Of a DNA stretch of 64,000 nucleotides, positions 28,165-36,312 are shown in pieces. Position 1 is the stretch's first letter. Each line of letters begins with the position of its first letter. The notes beneath the pieces were generated by a model, which made no database searches, had not been told where the DNA came from, and saw nothing but the letters and a program-made list of their open reading frames with translations. The translations under genes were made by a program, and so were the position numbers. Origin of the DNA: an uncultured Flavobacteriales bacterium (GTDB taxonomy: Bacteria > Bacteroidota > Bacteroidia > Flavobacteriales > Crocinitomicaceae); NCBI GenBank assembly GCA_946479285.1, contig CAMLFH010000022.1, positions 1-64,000 of the forward strand, written 5' to 3'.

Positions 28165-29199
28165 CTTTTGAATCAGGATCAAACTGTGGCGAATGGCGTC
28201 GAAATGATTATAGATCAGGATTCTCTTTGGTTCTGCTGAAGTGCTCTTTTCGACCAGGTGCTTTGCTTTTCCGTTTAACAATTGAACTGCTAGATAACTG
28301 GCAAATGCGCTCACAGTGCGGTATTCACCCACAGATTTTTTGAAATATACGGTTGGTTTATCGCCAAACAGTTTTTCAGCTTCCTCATACCAGCAATCGG
28401 TTAAAACATCTCCGTTCTTTCCAAGAAGCAGGCAGTCAATGTCTGAGATCTGTAGGTTTTGTTCGACCAAAAAACTCCCGATAAAATCAGTAATCTCTTC
28501 TTTAGAAAGATGCGTAGACTGTTTGAATGCGCTAAACTTTGCCAGGCTGTTTTCCGGGTTGCTGCTCAGGTAAAATTGAGTAGAACCTTCTCCGCAGTAG
28601 GAACCGTTTGTTTTAGAGTTCAGCAATTCCTCGTTGGAAACCAATTCTTTCTTAAAGCGTTCTCCAAGGCGGTCAATATTGTAATTGTAATCTGAGATTT
28701 CCTCTACTGCGCCAAGTAAAACAGTCTTTTTTTCAGCTTTATGCTCGTCAAAATAAAGCGCTGCATCCAATAAGGCAGATTCAAAAGCCAATGAACCGTT
28801 GACATGCGTCATATTGTAACCCTGATTCTCAGAAAGCAATGCTATTTGTCCGGCTAATGCGTTGGGAGTACTTTGTACAAAGTTTGTTGGAGTTAAAACG
28901 CCTTCGCTGTATTCTACAATTTGGTTCAGGAATTTGATGCAATCTTCCAGGCCTCCATTTGCCGTCCCGAATATAATTCCGTCTGGCTTTGGATTTCTAC
29001 CCAAAAGCGGCAAAGAAACACCCATTCCCATGCGAACAGCTTTCCCCATTCTTCTTAACTGGGTACTTGGGATCATATCCTTATAAGAAGGTTCGATGGC
29101 TTTATAGATGTATTCATTCAGTACCTGCCAGTCTCCGTTTTCGAAAGACAGATCATGTGTTTTTTGCGGAGAAATAGCGTAGAGGTCGGTTATATACAT
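28162..29199 (-). CDS. Ketosynthase-like chain-length factor (copy 1, DAR-side module)
   Basis: Thiolase-fold protein of 345 residues with the layout of a beta-ketoacyl synthase but without catalytic Cys: where KS enzymes have TACSSS this protein reads MTHVNGSLAFESA. The two catalytic His motifs are also absent. Such partners (chain-length factor, as ApeC of aryl-polyene systems) pair with an active KS and set polyene length. Start at 29199 is preferred because MYITDLYAIS aligns with the start of the paralogue at 39758-40681; it overlaps the upstream KS by 10 bases. It is the last gene of the leftward operon from darA. Confidence 0.82.
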   Translation of the reverse strand: MYITDLYAISPQKTHDLSFENGDWQVLNEYIYKAIEPSYKDMIPSTQLRRMGKAVRMGMGVSLPLLGRNPKPDGIIFGTANGGLEDCIKFLNQIVEYSEGVLTPTNFVQSTPNALAGQIALLSENQGYNMTHVNGSLAFESALLDAALYFDEHKAEKKTVLLGAVEEISDYNYNIDRLGERFKKELVSNEELLNSKTNGSYCGEGSTQFYLSSNPENSLAKFSAFKQSTHLSKEEITDFIGSFLVEQNLQISDIDCLLLGKNGDVLTDCWYEEAEKLFGDKPTVYFKKSVGEYRTVSAFASYLAVQLLNGKAKHLVEKSTSAEPKRILIYNHFDAIRHSLILIQK

Positions 29200-30389
29200 G
29201 CTGAAAAGATTAAAGAGGTACAATTCCCGCCAAATCCGAAAGAATTGGAAAGGACGTTTTGTATAGCTACTTCCGGTGTATATTTCAATGTTGGTTGGAA
29301 AGAGAAGTCCGCAATAGGCTCTTCAATCCGCAGACTTGGATATACTTCCTGGTTTTGGATCGAAAGGATGCTGTAGATTGCTTCCAGGACTCCTGCTGCT
29401 GCCAAAGTGTGCCCGACATATGATTTTGTGGAACTGAAGGGCGGAACGTTCTTAAAAAGCTTAGAGAAAGCAAAAGATTCCGTTAAGTCGTTATTCGGGG
29501 TTCCTGTTCCGTGTGCATTGATGTATTGAATGTCTTCCGGATTCAGATTGGCTCTTTTCAAAGCTAATTCCATAGCCATTCTCGGACCTCTTGCATCATC
29601 GGAAGTTGCGGAAGGGTGGAAGGCATCGTTGCAGATCCCGAAACCTGAAAATGCGGCCTGGATTTTCTTCGGATCCGAAACATCCTGTTTTCGTTCAAGA
29701 ACAACGTAAGCTGCGGCTTCACCGAGACTCAATCCTTCCCGATTTGTATCAAAAGGTTTACAAGGCTCCTCGCTTAAAATTCGAAGTGAATTGAAACCAT
29801 TTACCGTAAATTTTGCCAGGCAGTCACTGCCACCGGCAATTACGCGGTCTACTTTTCCTGTTTCCAGCAAGCGGGCACCAAGCGCAATGGCATTGGCAGA
29901 GGAAGAACAAGCGGTATTCACCACATCTGTAATTCCTTTCATGCCGTATAAACGAACAATTTGCAAAGCATGGTCCGAACCTTCGTAACTCTTGACATAT
30001 TCGGACGGTAAACCCTGCATGTTTGCATCATGGTACAGATCATCTGTGTAACACATACCGCCAACCGTACTTGAACTGATAAAAGCAGTACGTGTAGATG
30101 CGATTTCTTCCGCACTCAACTGCGCACTTGCAACAGCCTCCCGGAAAGCTTTGATCGCAATAAGAGTTGTTCGTGTGTAGCCGAGTCCTTTTCCAAGCCC
30201 CAGTTCTTCCAATAATGAAGTATCACTTTGGTCAATTTCTCCAAAGAGCAAGGAATCTGAATAGTGCGACTTGAAATGTTTGGCTTTTTGGATTCCCGAA
30301 ATTTCATGCTTCAGAGAGTGAAGGTTCTCAGCAATTGTCAATCCAATTGAACTGATTGCACCCATTCCTGTTACAACAATTTCAGCCAT
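29190..30389 (-). CDS. Beta-ketoacyl-ACP synthase II (KS, DAR-side module)
   Basis: Condensing enzyme of 399 residues with a complete catalytic triad: Cys161 in NTACSSSANAI, His in NAHGTGTPNND near residue 300 and His in KSYVGHTLAAAGVLEA near residue 335. The family end SNSFGFGGNCTSL is intact. It overlaps the chain-length factor by 10 bases and follows the ACP by 5 bases, so ACP-KS-CLF form one module. It is a paralogue of the KS at 40683-41858. It probably elongates acyl chains for the resorcinol or polyene portion of the pigment. Confidence 0.9.
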   Translation of the reverse strand: MAEIVVTGMGAISSIGLTIAENLHSLKHEISGIQKAKHFKSHYSDSLLFGEIDQSDTSLLEELGLGKGLGYTRTTLIAIKAFREAVASAQLSAEEIASTRTAFISSSTVGGMCYTDDLYHDANMQGLPSEYVKSYEGSDHALQIVRLYGMKGITDVVNTACSSSANAIALGARLLETGKVDRVIAGGSDCLAKFTVNGFNSLRILSEEPCKPFDTNREGLSLGEAAAYVVLERKQDVSDPKKIQAAFSGFGICNDAFHPSATSDDARGPRMAMELALKRANLNPEDIQYINAHGTGTPNNDLTESFAFSKLFKNVPPFSSTKSYVGHTLAAAGVLEAIYSILSIQNQEVYPSLRIEEPIADFSFQPTLKYTPEVAIQNVLSNSFGFGGNCTSLIFSACI

Positions 30390-30394
30390 AGCTC

Positions 30395-30664
30395 TTATTT
30401 TGTTCTGTTCGCACTAATGTAATCTACTATTGTATTGACATCAACCAAAATTTGTCTACCCTCCGTTGGATTTTTGATTTTAATTCCATACTCACGATCT
30501 AATAGAACGATCAATTCCACTGAATCGATAGAGTCCAAACCTAGTTCTTCACCGAACAAGGGAACATCATTGTTAATATCTGCGGGAGTTAAATCCAACA
30601 AATTCAAATACTTAATCAAATGTTCTTTGAACTCAACGATTAATTCTTCTCTGTCTGTAGTCAT
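30395..30664 (-). CDS. Acyl carrier protein (DAR-side module)
   Basis: An 89-residue ACP with the phosphopantetheine attachment site in GLDSIDSVEL; Ser45 is the expected acceptor. Charged helices around it and the closing VDYISANR are typical of the family. It lies 1 base downstream of the ABC permease gene and directly upstream of its KS. It is activated presumably by the PPTase at 61909-62457. Its sequence is clearly related to the ACP at 41859-42113 (shared LDLTPADI and LGLDSID), which supports duplication of the whole module. Confidence 0.93.
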   Translation of the reverse strand: MTTDREELIVEFKEHLIKYLNLLDLTPADINNDVPLFGEELGLDSIDSVELIVLLDREYGIKIKNPTEGRQILVDVNTIVDYISANRTK

Positions 30665-30665
30665 A

Positions 30666-31943
30666 TTAAATATAATTTTGAATTCTCAACTTTATGAATA
30701 TCAAGAGTTGACAAATTACCGTGAACAAAAATAAGAAAGTTATAGTACCAATTAATTCACTCCACGCACCATTTTTCAAGAAAAGTGTATAATATCCTTC
30801 CAAACACCATTTAAGCGGCGAAATATTTCCAATGTTTTGCATGTAATCCGGCATAACGAAATTGGGTACCCAAATTCCTCCGATCGCAGCAAAAATAATA
30901 ATAGAAATGGCTCCGAATCCATTGGCCTGTTCTTGGGTTTTTGCGTAAGTGCCGACCAGAACGGCATAAGAAATAGCAGAAATAGCGGAAAGTAAAGTTA
31001 CCACCAGGAATGGTAGAAAAGCGTTTGGCATTTGCAATTCCGGTAAGCCAAGATATGGGAAAATGTAGATTCCCATTAGAAATAACAGCAGCAATTGGGA
31101 TAAGGCGACAAAAAGATAAACCAGGAATTTGGAGACCAGGGTCAAAGCAAATCCTTTTGGAATAGTTTGAAGTCGCAGGAAACTTCCGGACAAACGCTCT
31201 TTTACAATGTTTCCGCCAAGGGAAATGACCATGAAGAACATGGCAAAAATGGACCAGGCAGGAACATTGTGCTGACTGGAATTAGGAATTAACTCAGCGT
31301 CATCACTTAAACTTGCATTCGCAATATTCAATTGGGTTTGGCGATTTATAATGGCTTTCCGGATAGCTGGAGGAATGGAATCGTACCCCATTTCCTGGAA
31401 CAGTTTTCCAACCATTTCCTCGTTTTCAATCCCGTTTGTGATAGCCTGGATTCCGTTATTGACAGAAATCCGGAAACTTTCCTGAACAATCGGATCAAAG
31501 TAAATGGAAATTTCCTGTTTCTTCGGACTTACTTTGGGAGCTTTTTCAATTACGCCCATTTGTTCGAGCATCAATTTGGAAATATTGTCGGCATTGCCTG
31601 CAAGCCGCTCACTGAAGTTTGAAGGAATATAGATTCCAAGCATGGCATCTTCATCAATGGTAGTTCGCTTTACCGCGTTTGCAGAGAGTTTATTGTTTTT
31701 CTTGATCTCAAAACTTCCGGAGTTATTCAATGCCTTTACCAGAGAATCACCCAAGGAACCTTGGTCCTGGTTGGAAATGAGAACAGTAAGCTTGTTTTCG
31801 TTGACGATTTGAAAAGCACTGTCTTGAACGATTGTGATGATAAAAACCAAAAGTAATGGCATCAAATACATCAAGAGCAAACCCACTTTATCATGGATCA
31901 CCAACAGGATTTCTTTCGTTACGGATGCCTTTAATTTTTTCAT
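30666..31943 (-). CDS. ABC-2 type exporter permease
   Basis: A 425-residue membrane subunit with the ABC-2 pattern: one N-terminal membrane segment (about 18-40), a large extracytoplasmic domain to about residue 225, and five C-terminal segments (IFAMFFMVISLGG, FALTLVSKFLVYL, PFLVVTLLSAISAIS, GFGAISIIIFAAIGG, LIGTITFLFLFTV). Long periplasmic domains of this type occur in YhiH/NatB-like exporters. Its stop and the ATPase start adjoin (shared base 31943), so the two subunits are co-translated. Likely exports a lipid-like product of the locus. Confidence 0.87.
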   Translation of the reverse strand: MKKLKASVTKEILLVIHDKVGLLLMYLMPLLLVFIITIVQDSAFQIVNENKLTVLISNQDQGSLGDSLVKALNNSGSFEIKKNNKLSANAVKRTTIDEDAMLGIYIPSNFSERLAGNADNISKLMLEQMGVIEKAPKVSPKKQEISIYFDPIVQESFRISVNNGIQAITNGIENEEMVGKLFQEMGYDSIPPAIRKAIINRQTQLNIANASLSDDAELIPNSSQHNVPAWSIFAMFFMVISLGGNIVKERLSGSFLRLQTIPKGFALTLVSKFLVYLFVALSQLLLLFLMGIYIFPYLGLPELQMPNAFLPFLVVTLLSAISAISYAVLVGTYAKTQEQANGFGAISIIIFAAIGGIWVPNFVMPDYMQNIGNISPLKWCLEGYYTLFLKNGAWSELIGTITFLFLFTVICQLLIFIKLRIQNYI

Positions 31944-32686
31944 TAATCGCGCAATAGGGTTCCGGTTAGTTTCAAAATGAGTTCTTCCAGGTTGCTCACA
32001 GTATGTTGAGTTAACAAATTAGTGAGTGTTTCACTTGCAATGATCTTTCCGTGATCGATCAAAATGATTTGGTTGCAAAATTCTTCGGCTTCTTTTAAGT
32101 GATGTGAAGTATAAATAATAGTTGTTCCTTGTTTATTCAGCTCGTTCAGCAAACTCATAATAGCGATCTTGCTCTGAACATCCACTCCAACAGTGGGTTC
32201 ATCCAGGAATAGAATAGAAGGATTGTGAAGCAGGGAAATAATGAGGTTCAGTCGACGCTTCATTCCTCCGGAAAAAGTGGCTACTTTTTTGTTTTTTACA
32301 TGATAAAGTCCCACTTTTTGCAATAAATCGTCTATTCTTTGCTGTAATTCGTCTTTTTTGAGATTGTAGAGATTCCCGAAATAATTCAAATTTTGTTTGG
32401 CAGTGAGTTCCGGGAAGAAAGAAAAATCCTGGGGCACAAAACCCAGTTTACTTCTAATTTCACGGGGCTTTTTTTCTCCGTCCAAATAGTAAGTAACGGA
32501 ACCGAGTGTTGGGTCCAGAATGCTGCACATGACCGAAATCAGGGTTGTTTTTCCGGCACCGTTGGGTCCGAAAACTCCTACAATTTCTCCTTTTGCAATT
32601 GTAAAATCAATGTCAACTAAACTTGGTACAGTGCTTTTACCGTAGGATTTATAGACCTTTGAAACATGCAAAAGAGTCTCCTGCAT
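31943..32686 (-). CDS. ABC transporter ATP-binding subunit
   Basis: A 247-residue nucleotide-binding subunit with Walker A GPNGAGKTT near residue 39, signature FSGGMKRRLNL near residue 140, Walker B ILFLDEPTVGVD and switch His in YTSHHLKEAE. It pairs with the ABC-2 permease directly downstream. It starts 3 bases from the BtrH-like gene end. Together these genes sit between dar genes and the second KS module. Confidence 0.93.
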   Translation of the reverse strand: MQETLLHVSKVYKSYGKSTVPSLVDIDFTIAKGEIVGVFGPNGAGKTTLISVMCSILDPTLGSVTYYLDGEKKPREIRSKLGFVPQDFSFFPELTAKQNLNYFGNLYNLKKDELQQRIDDLLQKVGLYHVKNKKVATFSGGMKRRLNLIISLLHNPSILFLDEPTVGVDVQSKIAIMSLLNELNKQGTTIIYTSHHLKEAEEFCNQIILIDHGKIIASETLTNLLTQHTVSNLEELILKLTGTLLRD

Positions 32687-32689
32687 CGT

Positions 32690-33697
32690 TTAGAATTTAA
32701 TGTTCGCCAACCTTTGGAAAGCTTCCTTTTCAACCGCGCTGATTTCAACTAACAGGTCGGCACAAGCATCAAAGTCTTTCTGTTCGGTAATCCGGCCTTT
32801 ATAGATTCCTGACATTTGCAAAGCGCTGTCTCTCCACAAATCACCTGCTTTAGTCATTGTTTCGGAAATCTTAGCTAATTCTTCGTTTTGCATAATCACA
32901 GAAGCCTCTTCCAGGAAAGCGGCATACAAGAAGCGGAATCCACCACCACCGGTACCAATTTCTTCCTGCATTCTAACGATTTGCCCCAGGTGAAGTCCGG
33001 CCTGGCGCGGCCCTAATTTATCTCTCCAACCACGAATTTTTTTGGAAGTATAAACGATTCCCCTCACTCCGGTAATTGGTGCCGGAATTTTCAGCATATC
33101 TCTGCAGTTGCGCTTGATCCCTTTTGCAATTGCATTTCGAACCTGTTCCTGAGTGATTTTACCAATTTCTACCGGATAATAAATATGTCCTTTTGGAGCC
33201 AATGCACCTTTTGCAAAACGCACGCGCTCTAATTCTTCTGTGCTCAGTGAAGTAGTTATTTCCATTACCGGATCACTCACTAAATACCGGTCATCTTCTT
33301 TTCCAAAAACAATCAGGTTATGAGCGTTGAAGTGAAAGCGGTATTCTTTCGGGAAATAAGGCAGATGGAAAACACCAACCTGGCATCCGACCTTGATTCC
33401 CTGAGCAATTTTCTCGTCTAAGAAACGTGTTGCTTCTTTCGGATCTTTGAACTTTTTACGTTCAACCTTGATGTCCAAAGCTTTGCAGGTACGTTTGAAA
33501 ATCGCTCCGGGCATCGTTCGGAATGAAATGGCAGGACCATTATTCACTTTCATGAATGGAATGTGAATGTAGAATAAACCTGAGCCCATTCCGAAAGCAA
33601 GCGGCTCAGTGATAAAGTCCACCCCATGATGCTGCAATAAGCTCATAGTAACCCCATTTTCACAATGGGCAGTCTGGTGATGAATAAATTCTGACAC
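32690..33697 (-). CDS. BtrH-type acyltransferase (butirosin biosynthesis protein H N-terminal domain)
   Basis: A 335-residue protein whose first ~150 residues show the BtrH-N pattern: the N-terminal HHQTAHCENGV with Cys12, then HFNAHNLIVFGKEDD with His126 and VSDPV with Asp142. These are spaced as in the Cys-protease-like fold used by BtrH to move an acyl chain from an ACP to an aminoglycoside amine. The last ~150 residues match a domain found with it and contain GVRGIVYTSKKIRGW. The start is read as ATG at 33697, overlapping by one base the 3' end of the next gene. It could transfer an ACP-bound chain; substrate is inferred only. Confidence 0.75.
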   Translation of the reverse strand: MSEFIHHQTAHCENGVTMSLLQHHGVDFITEPLAFGMGSGLFYIHIPFMKVNNGPAISFRTMPGAIFKRTCKALDIKVERKKFKDPKEATRFLDEKIAQGIKVGCQVGVFHLPYFPKEYRFHFNAHNLIVFGKEDDRYLVSDPVMEITTSLSTEELERVRFAKGALAPKGHIYYPVEIGKITQEQVRNAIAKGIKRNCRDMLKIPAPITGVRGIVYTSKKIRGWRDKLGPRQAGLHLGQIVRMQEEIGTGGGGFRFLYAAFLEEASVIMQNEELAKISETMTKAGDLWRDSALQMSGIYKGRITEQKDFDACADLLVEISAVEKEAFQRLANIKF

Positions 33698-34095
33698 TAA
33701 GCTTTAAATTTTTTGAGTTCGTTAATGGAAATTTCAAATGCATCGGCGTAGCGCTTTAATGTGCTGTCGCTTAATCTTTTGAATGGATTTGGTTTCAAAT
33801 GTCTTTTAATTCGAAACTTCCAGATTCCGGTATAACCTGCAAGAACGGTGAAATCCATCAACTTTGCTTCCATGAAGTAAAGAATGGGACTTGCTTCGCC
33901 TTTTTTTATTTGTTCACGTGCATCTGCCGTTCTTCGTTCGATTTCCTTCCAGGCCTCATCTAAAGCCACTTTTTTGGCTTCCCAACCGGTACTAAGTTCC
34001 GTATCGTATTGACCGTCTTCGTTCTTCACATAGCAAACTTCTCTTGTAAAATTTTCAAGAGCACTTTTATCCTGCGGAACTTCTGACTTTTTCAT
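33697..34095 (-). CDS. Conserved small protein of the dar operon, unknown function
   Basis: A 132-residue cytoplasmic protein with a charged N-terminal half (TELSTGWEAKKVALDEAWKE, coiled-coil-like) and a basic C-terminal third, FRIKRHLKPNPFKRLSDS, ending in a helix-turn-helix-like stretch (LKRYADAFEISINELKKF). No enzyme motif is seen. It lies one base from darB and overlaps the BtrH-like gene, so the three are translationally linked. An ACP-docking, regulatory or subunit role is possible; I do not know it. Confidence 0.6.
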   Translation of the reverse strand: MKKSEVPQDKSALENFTREVCYVKNEDGQYDTELSTGWEAKKVALDEAWKEIERRTADAREQIKKGEASPILYFMEAKLMDFTVLAGYTGIWKFRIKRHLKPNPFKRLSDSTLKRYADAFEISINELKKFKA

Positions 34096-35244
34096 TTAGC
34101 AAACAGTTAAGTAAGCAAATACATAAGAGAATCGGGCACTTTCCGGAACTGCAAGTAAAATAGTATCACCTGCTTTTAGTTTTCCACTGTTGAATAATTC
34201 ATCCACCATCAGGTAGATAGACCCTGCACCCACGTTTCCGTGAGTAGCCAGGTTAGAGAACCAGCGTTCTTTTGGAATTTCCATTCCGTTTTCAGCCAAT
34301 TGCGCGTAAATCTTGTCTTCGAAGAAATAGCTCGACATATGCGGCAAGAACCACGTTACGTCATCACTCGTTAAATGAGTATCGGAAAACTTGGTTTTCA
34401 ATTTATTGAATCCCAGCTTCACAATATGCTCATCCAATAGCTTCACGTCCTGTTTGATGCTCAGAATCGATTTTTCGATCATATTCTGAGGTTCGTAGTC
34501 CATGTAGCTTTTCAGAGTTCCGTCTTCCATTTTATCGGAAGCCATATACATACATGCTTCAACTTCATTGGCAAACGAAATTCCTTCTATCCAATCAATG
34601 CGCAATGAAAGGCCTTCCGTACTTTTTTGGTCTTCGAGCATGAATACAGCAGCACCGTCTGACAACATCCAGCGAAGGAAATCTTTGTCAAATGACAAGT
34701 AAGGATTTTCCTCCAACTCCGTTAATTTTTGAATTTCCAATTCAAATTTATCGGAACTCAATACACGGGAAAGTCTTTCCGAACCGGAAGAAATTGCCTT
34801 TTTGCTCATTCCTGACTTGATGGCCATGTAAGCATATTTCATCGCATGCATTCCTGAACAGCAAACGCCTGACGGAGAAACTACTTCGATATTCCCGGAT
34901 TCGGGTAACCAGCCATGAACCATAACGCCATGTGAAGGCATCATTTGATCCGGAGATGAAGTTCCGCAGCTAAGCAAATCAACCTCTTTGATCTCATTCG
35001 GATTCTTTTGAAACAAATTGCGGATGGCCAAAGAAACCATTTCCGAATTGGTATGTGTTGCAGTTCCGTCTTTACGAATTGCGTAATAGCGGTTCTTGAT
35101 TCCGTTATTCCGTAAAACGATTCTTCTGGACTTAGAAGCACGGTCGTTAATTAATCCTAAATAATCTTCCATTTCATCATTTGAAACCGGATTATTGGGT
35201 AAAAAAGCTGCCGTACGTGTTATATAAACTTCCTTCAAACTCAT
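34096..35244 (-). CDS. darB: Dialkylresorcinol-forming ketosynthase DarB (KAS III type)
   Basis: FabH-fold condensing enzyme of 382 residues. Known DarB proteins join a beta-ketoacyl thioester with an alpha,beta-unsaturated acyl thioester to make a cyclohexanedione. The Cys-His-Asn triad is visible: Cys129 in SGVCCSGMHAMK, His in WFLPHMSSYFF and Asn in THGNVGAGSIYL. The DarA gene is directly upstream with a 2-base gap, the known dar order. KAS III fold, adjacency and the aryl-polyene context make this the strongest pathway assignment in the locus. Confidence 0.85.
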   Translation of the reverse strand: MSLKEVYITRTAAFLPNNPVSNDEMEDYLGLINDRASKSRRIVLRNNGIKNRYYAIRKDGTATHTNSEMVSLAIRNLFQKNPNEIKEVDLLSCGTSSPDQMMPSHGVMVHGWLPESGNIEVVSPSGVCCSGMHAMKYAYMAIKSGMSKKAISSGSERLSRVLSSDKFELEIQKLTELEENPYLSFDKDFLRWMLSDGAAVFMLEDQKSTEGLSLRIDWIEGISFANEVEACMYMASDKMEDGTLKSYMDYEPQNMIEKSILSIKQDVKLLDEHIVKLGFNKLKTKFSDTHLTSDDVTWFLPHMSSYFFEDKIYAQLAENGMEIPKERWFSNLATHGNVGAGSIYLMVDELFNSGKLKAGDTILLAVPESARFSYVFAYLTVC

Positions 35245-35246
35245 TC

Positions 35247-36158
35247 TTATCTCAATTGAGTGCCTCTATAATATGCTAATTCTCGTTTAATATGTTGTCC
35301 TTTAAAGGGGCGTACAAAGATATGATATATCGTTAAAACAATTGGTGAAACTATAAATAAAGCGAAAATCAAATAATATTTAAAAAAGTTCACCCAAAAT
35401 TTTCGACTTCCTCCCTTTGCCGTTTTCTTTGTAATCAAATTTGCCCAAATTAGAAAAAGCATTTTTGCCCGTGATTCGATAAACAAGATAGAAATCGGAA
35501 TAGTGACGCCACCTCTTGAAACGAGCTCCTGCTGGAATTGATCTTCCTGATTTGTACTTAATTTTTCTTTTAGCAAGTTTCCAAACTCACTTACGCCCTG
35601 AATATCTTTATCTGAAACACCTGGTTTTGGAAAAATTCCCCACTTCTTCGTTTTTTGTCCTGTTAACATCCAATGTAAAATAGTCACCACACTAACCAGG
35701 TTACTGGTTTTATCAATCAATGGCACATTCCCGATTAATTTCCCTCCTGCAGACGCAATTTGTTTTTTGACTGCTTCCTGTGCATTAATCCACATATTTC
35801 TGCATCCCAGAATAGATACGATATTTGTACCGTTTAGGATTTTGCGGAATGATTCATCCTGTAAAATAGCAGATGCCGGAAGGGAAGGGGACAAAAACCA
35901 GGGCTGATATCCGAAAATAATTAAATCGTACTGTTCTCTTTCAAAATGAAGAGGCTTAATAGGAATGGGCTTTTCAAGAACTGTTTCAGGCATCGCATCA
36001 AAAAAGGTAGCGGTTGTCCACGGAAACGGAAACGGGGTTGCCGCTTCAACTCTTACCCATTCTATCGTACTGTCAGCAAACGGTTTACAGAAATTTTGAA
36101 GAATTTCGGTAAGTTGTCCGGATTGAGAATAATGTATAACTAAGATATTTTGTGCCAT
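35247..36158 (-). CDS. darA: Dialkylresorcinol aromatase DarA (flavodoxin-like)
   Basis: A 303-residue flavoprotein that in characterised systems oxidises the DarB product to the aromatic 2,5-dialkylresorcinol. The N-terminal FMN phosphate loop VIHYSQSGQLTEIL lies near residue 5 of the preferred start (36158; a longer reading adds 7 residues). IIFGYQPWFLSPSLP near residue 90 is the second flavodoxin region. The C-terminal 60 residues are basic with one hydrophobic segment (LIFALFIVSPIVLTIY), suggesting membrane association. It opens the second leftward operon. Confidence 0.82.
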   Translation of the reverse strand: MAQNILVIHYSQSGQLTEILQNFCKPFADSTIEWVRVEAATPFPFPWTTATFFDAMPETVLEKPIPIKPLHFEREQYDLIIFGYQPWFLSPSLPASAILQDESFRKILNGTNIVSILGCRNMWINAQEAVKKQIASAGGKLIGNVPLIDKTSNLVSVVTILHWMLTGQKTKKWGIFPKPGVSDKDIQGVSEFGNLLKEKLSTNQEDQFQQELVSRGGVTIPISILFIESRAKMLFLIWANLITKKTAKGGSRKFWVNFFKYYLIFALFIVSPIVLTIYHIFVRPFKGQHIKRELAYYRGTQLR

Positions 36159-36202
36159 AGTTAATTGGGATCTTGTCAAAAGTGTTTAATCTTTTGCTAC
36201 TA

Positions 36203-36210
36203 CAAATTTA
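36203..36210 (-). promoter_or_regulatory. Candidate -7 box for the darA operon
   Basis: Minus-strand TAAATTTG matches TAnnTTTG and lies 45 bases before the darA start. No good -33 TTG is seen at normal spacing, so support is the box alone. Confidence 0.35.
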
Positions 36211-36312
36211 ACAAGGTTTTGTTTCTAAACTACTTTTTTGTGCTCTTTTGAAAGGGTAATCCATTGGTTTTAGCTGTGAATTCTTGAAAAGTTATGATTA
36301 ATTTTGTGATTC

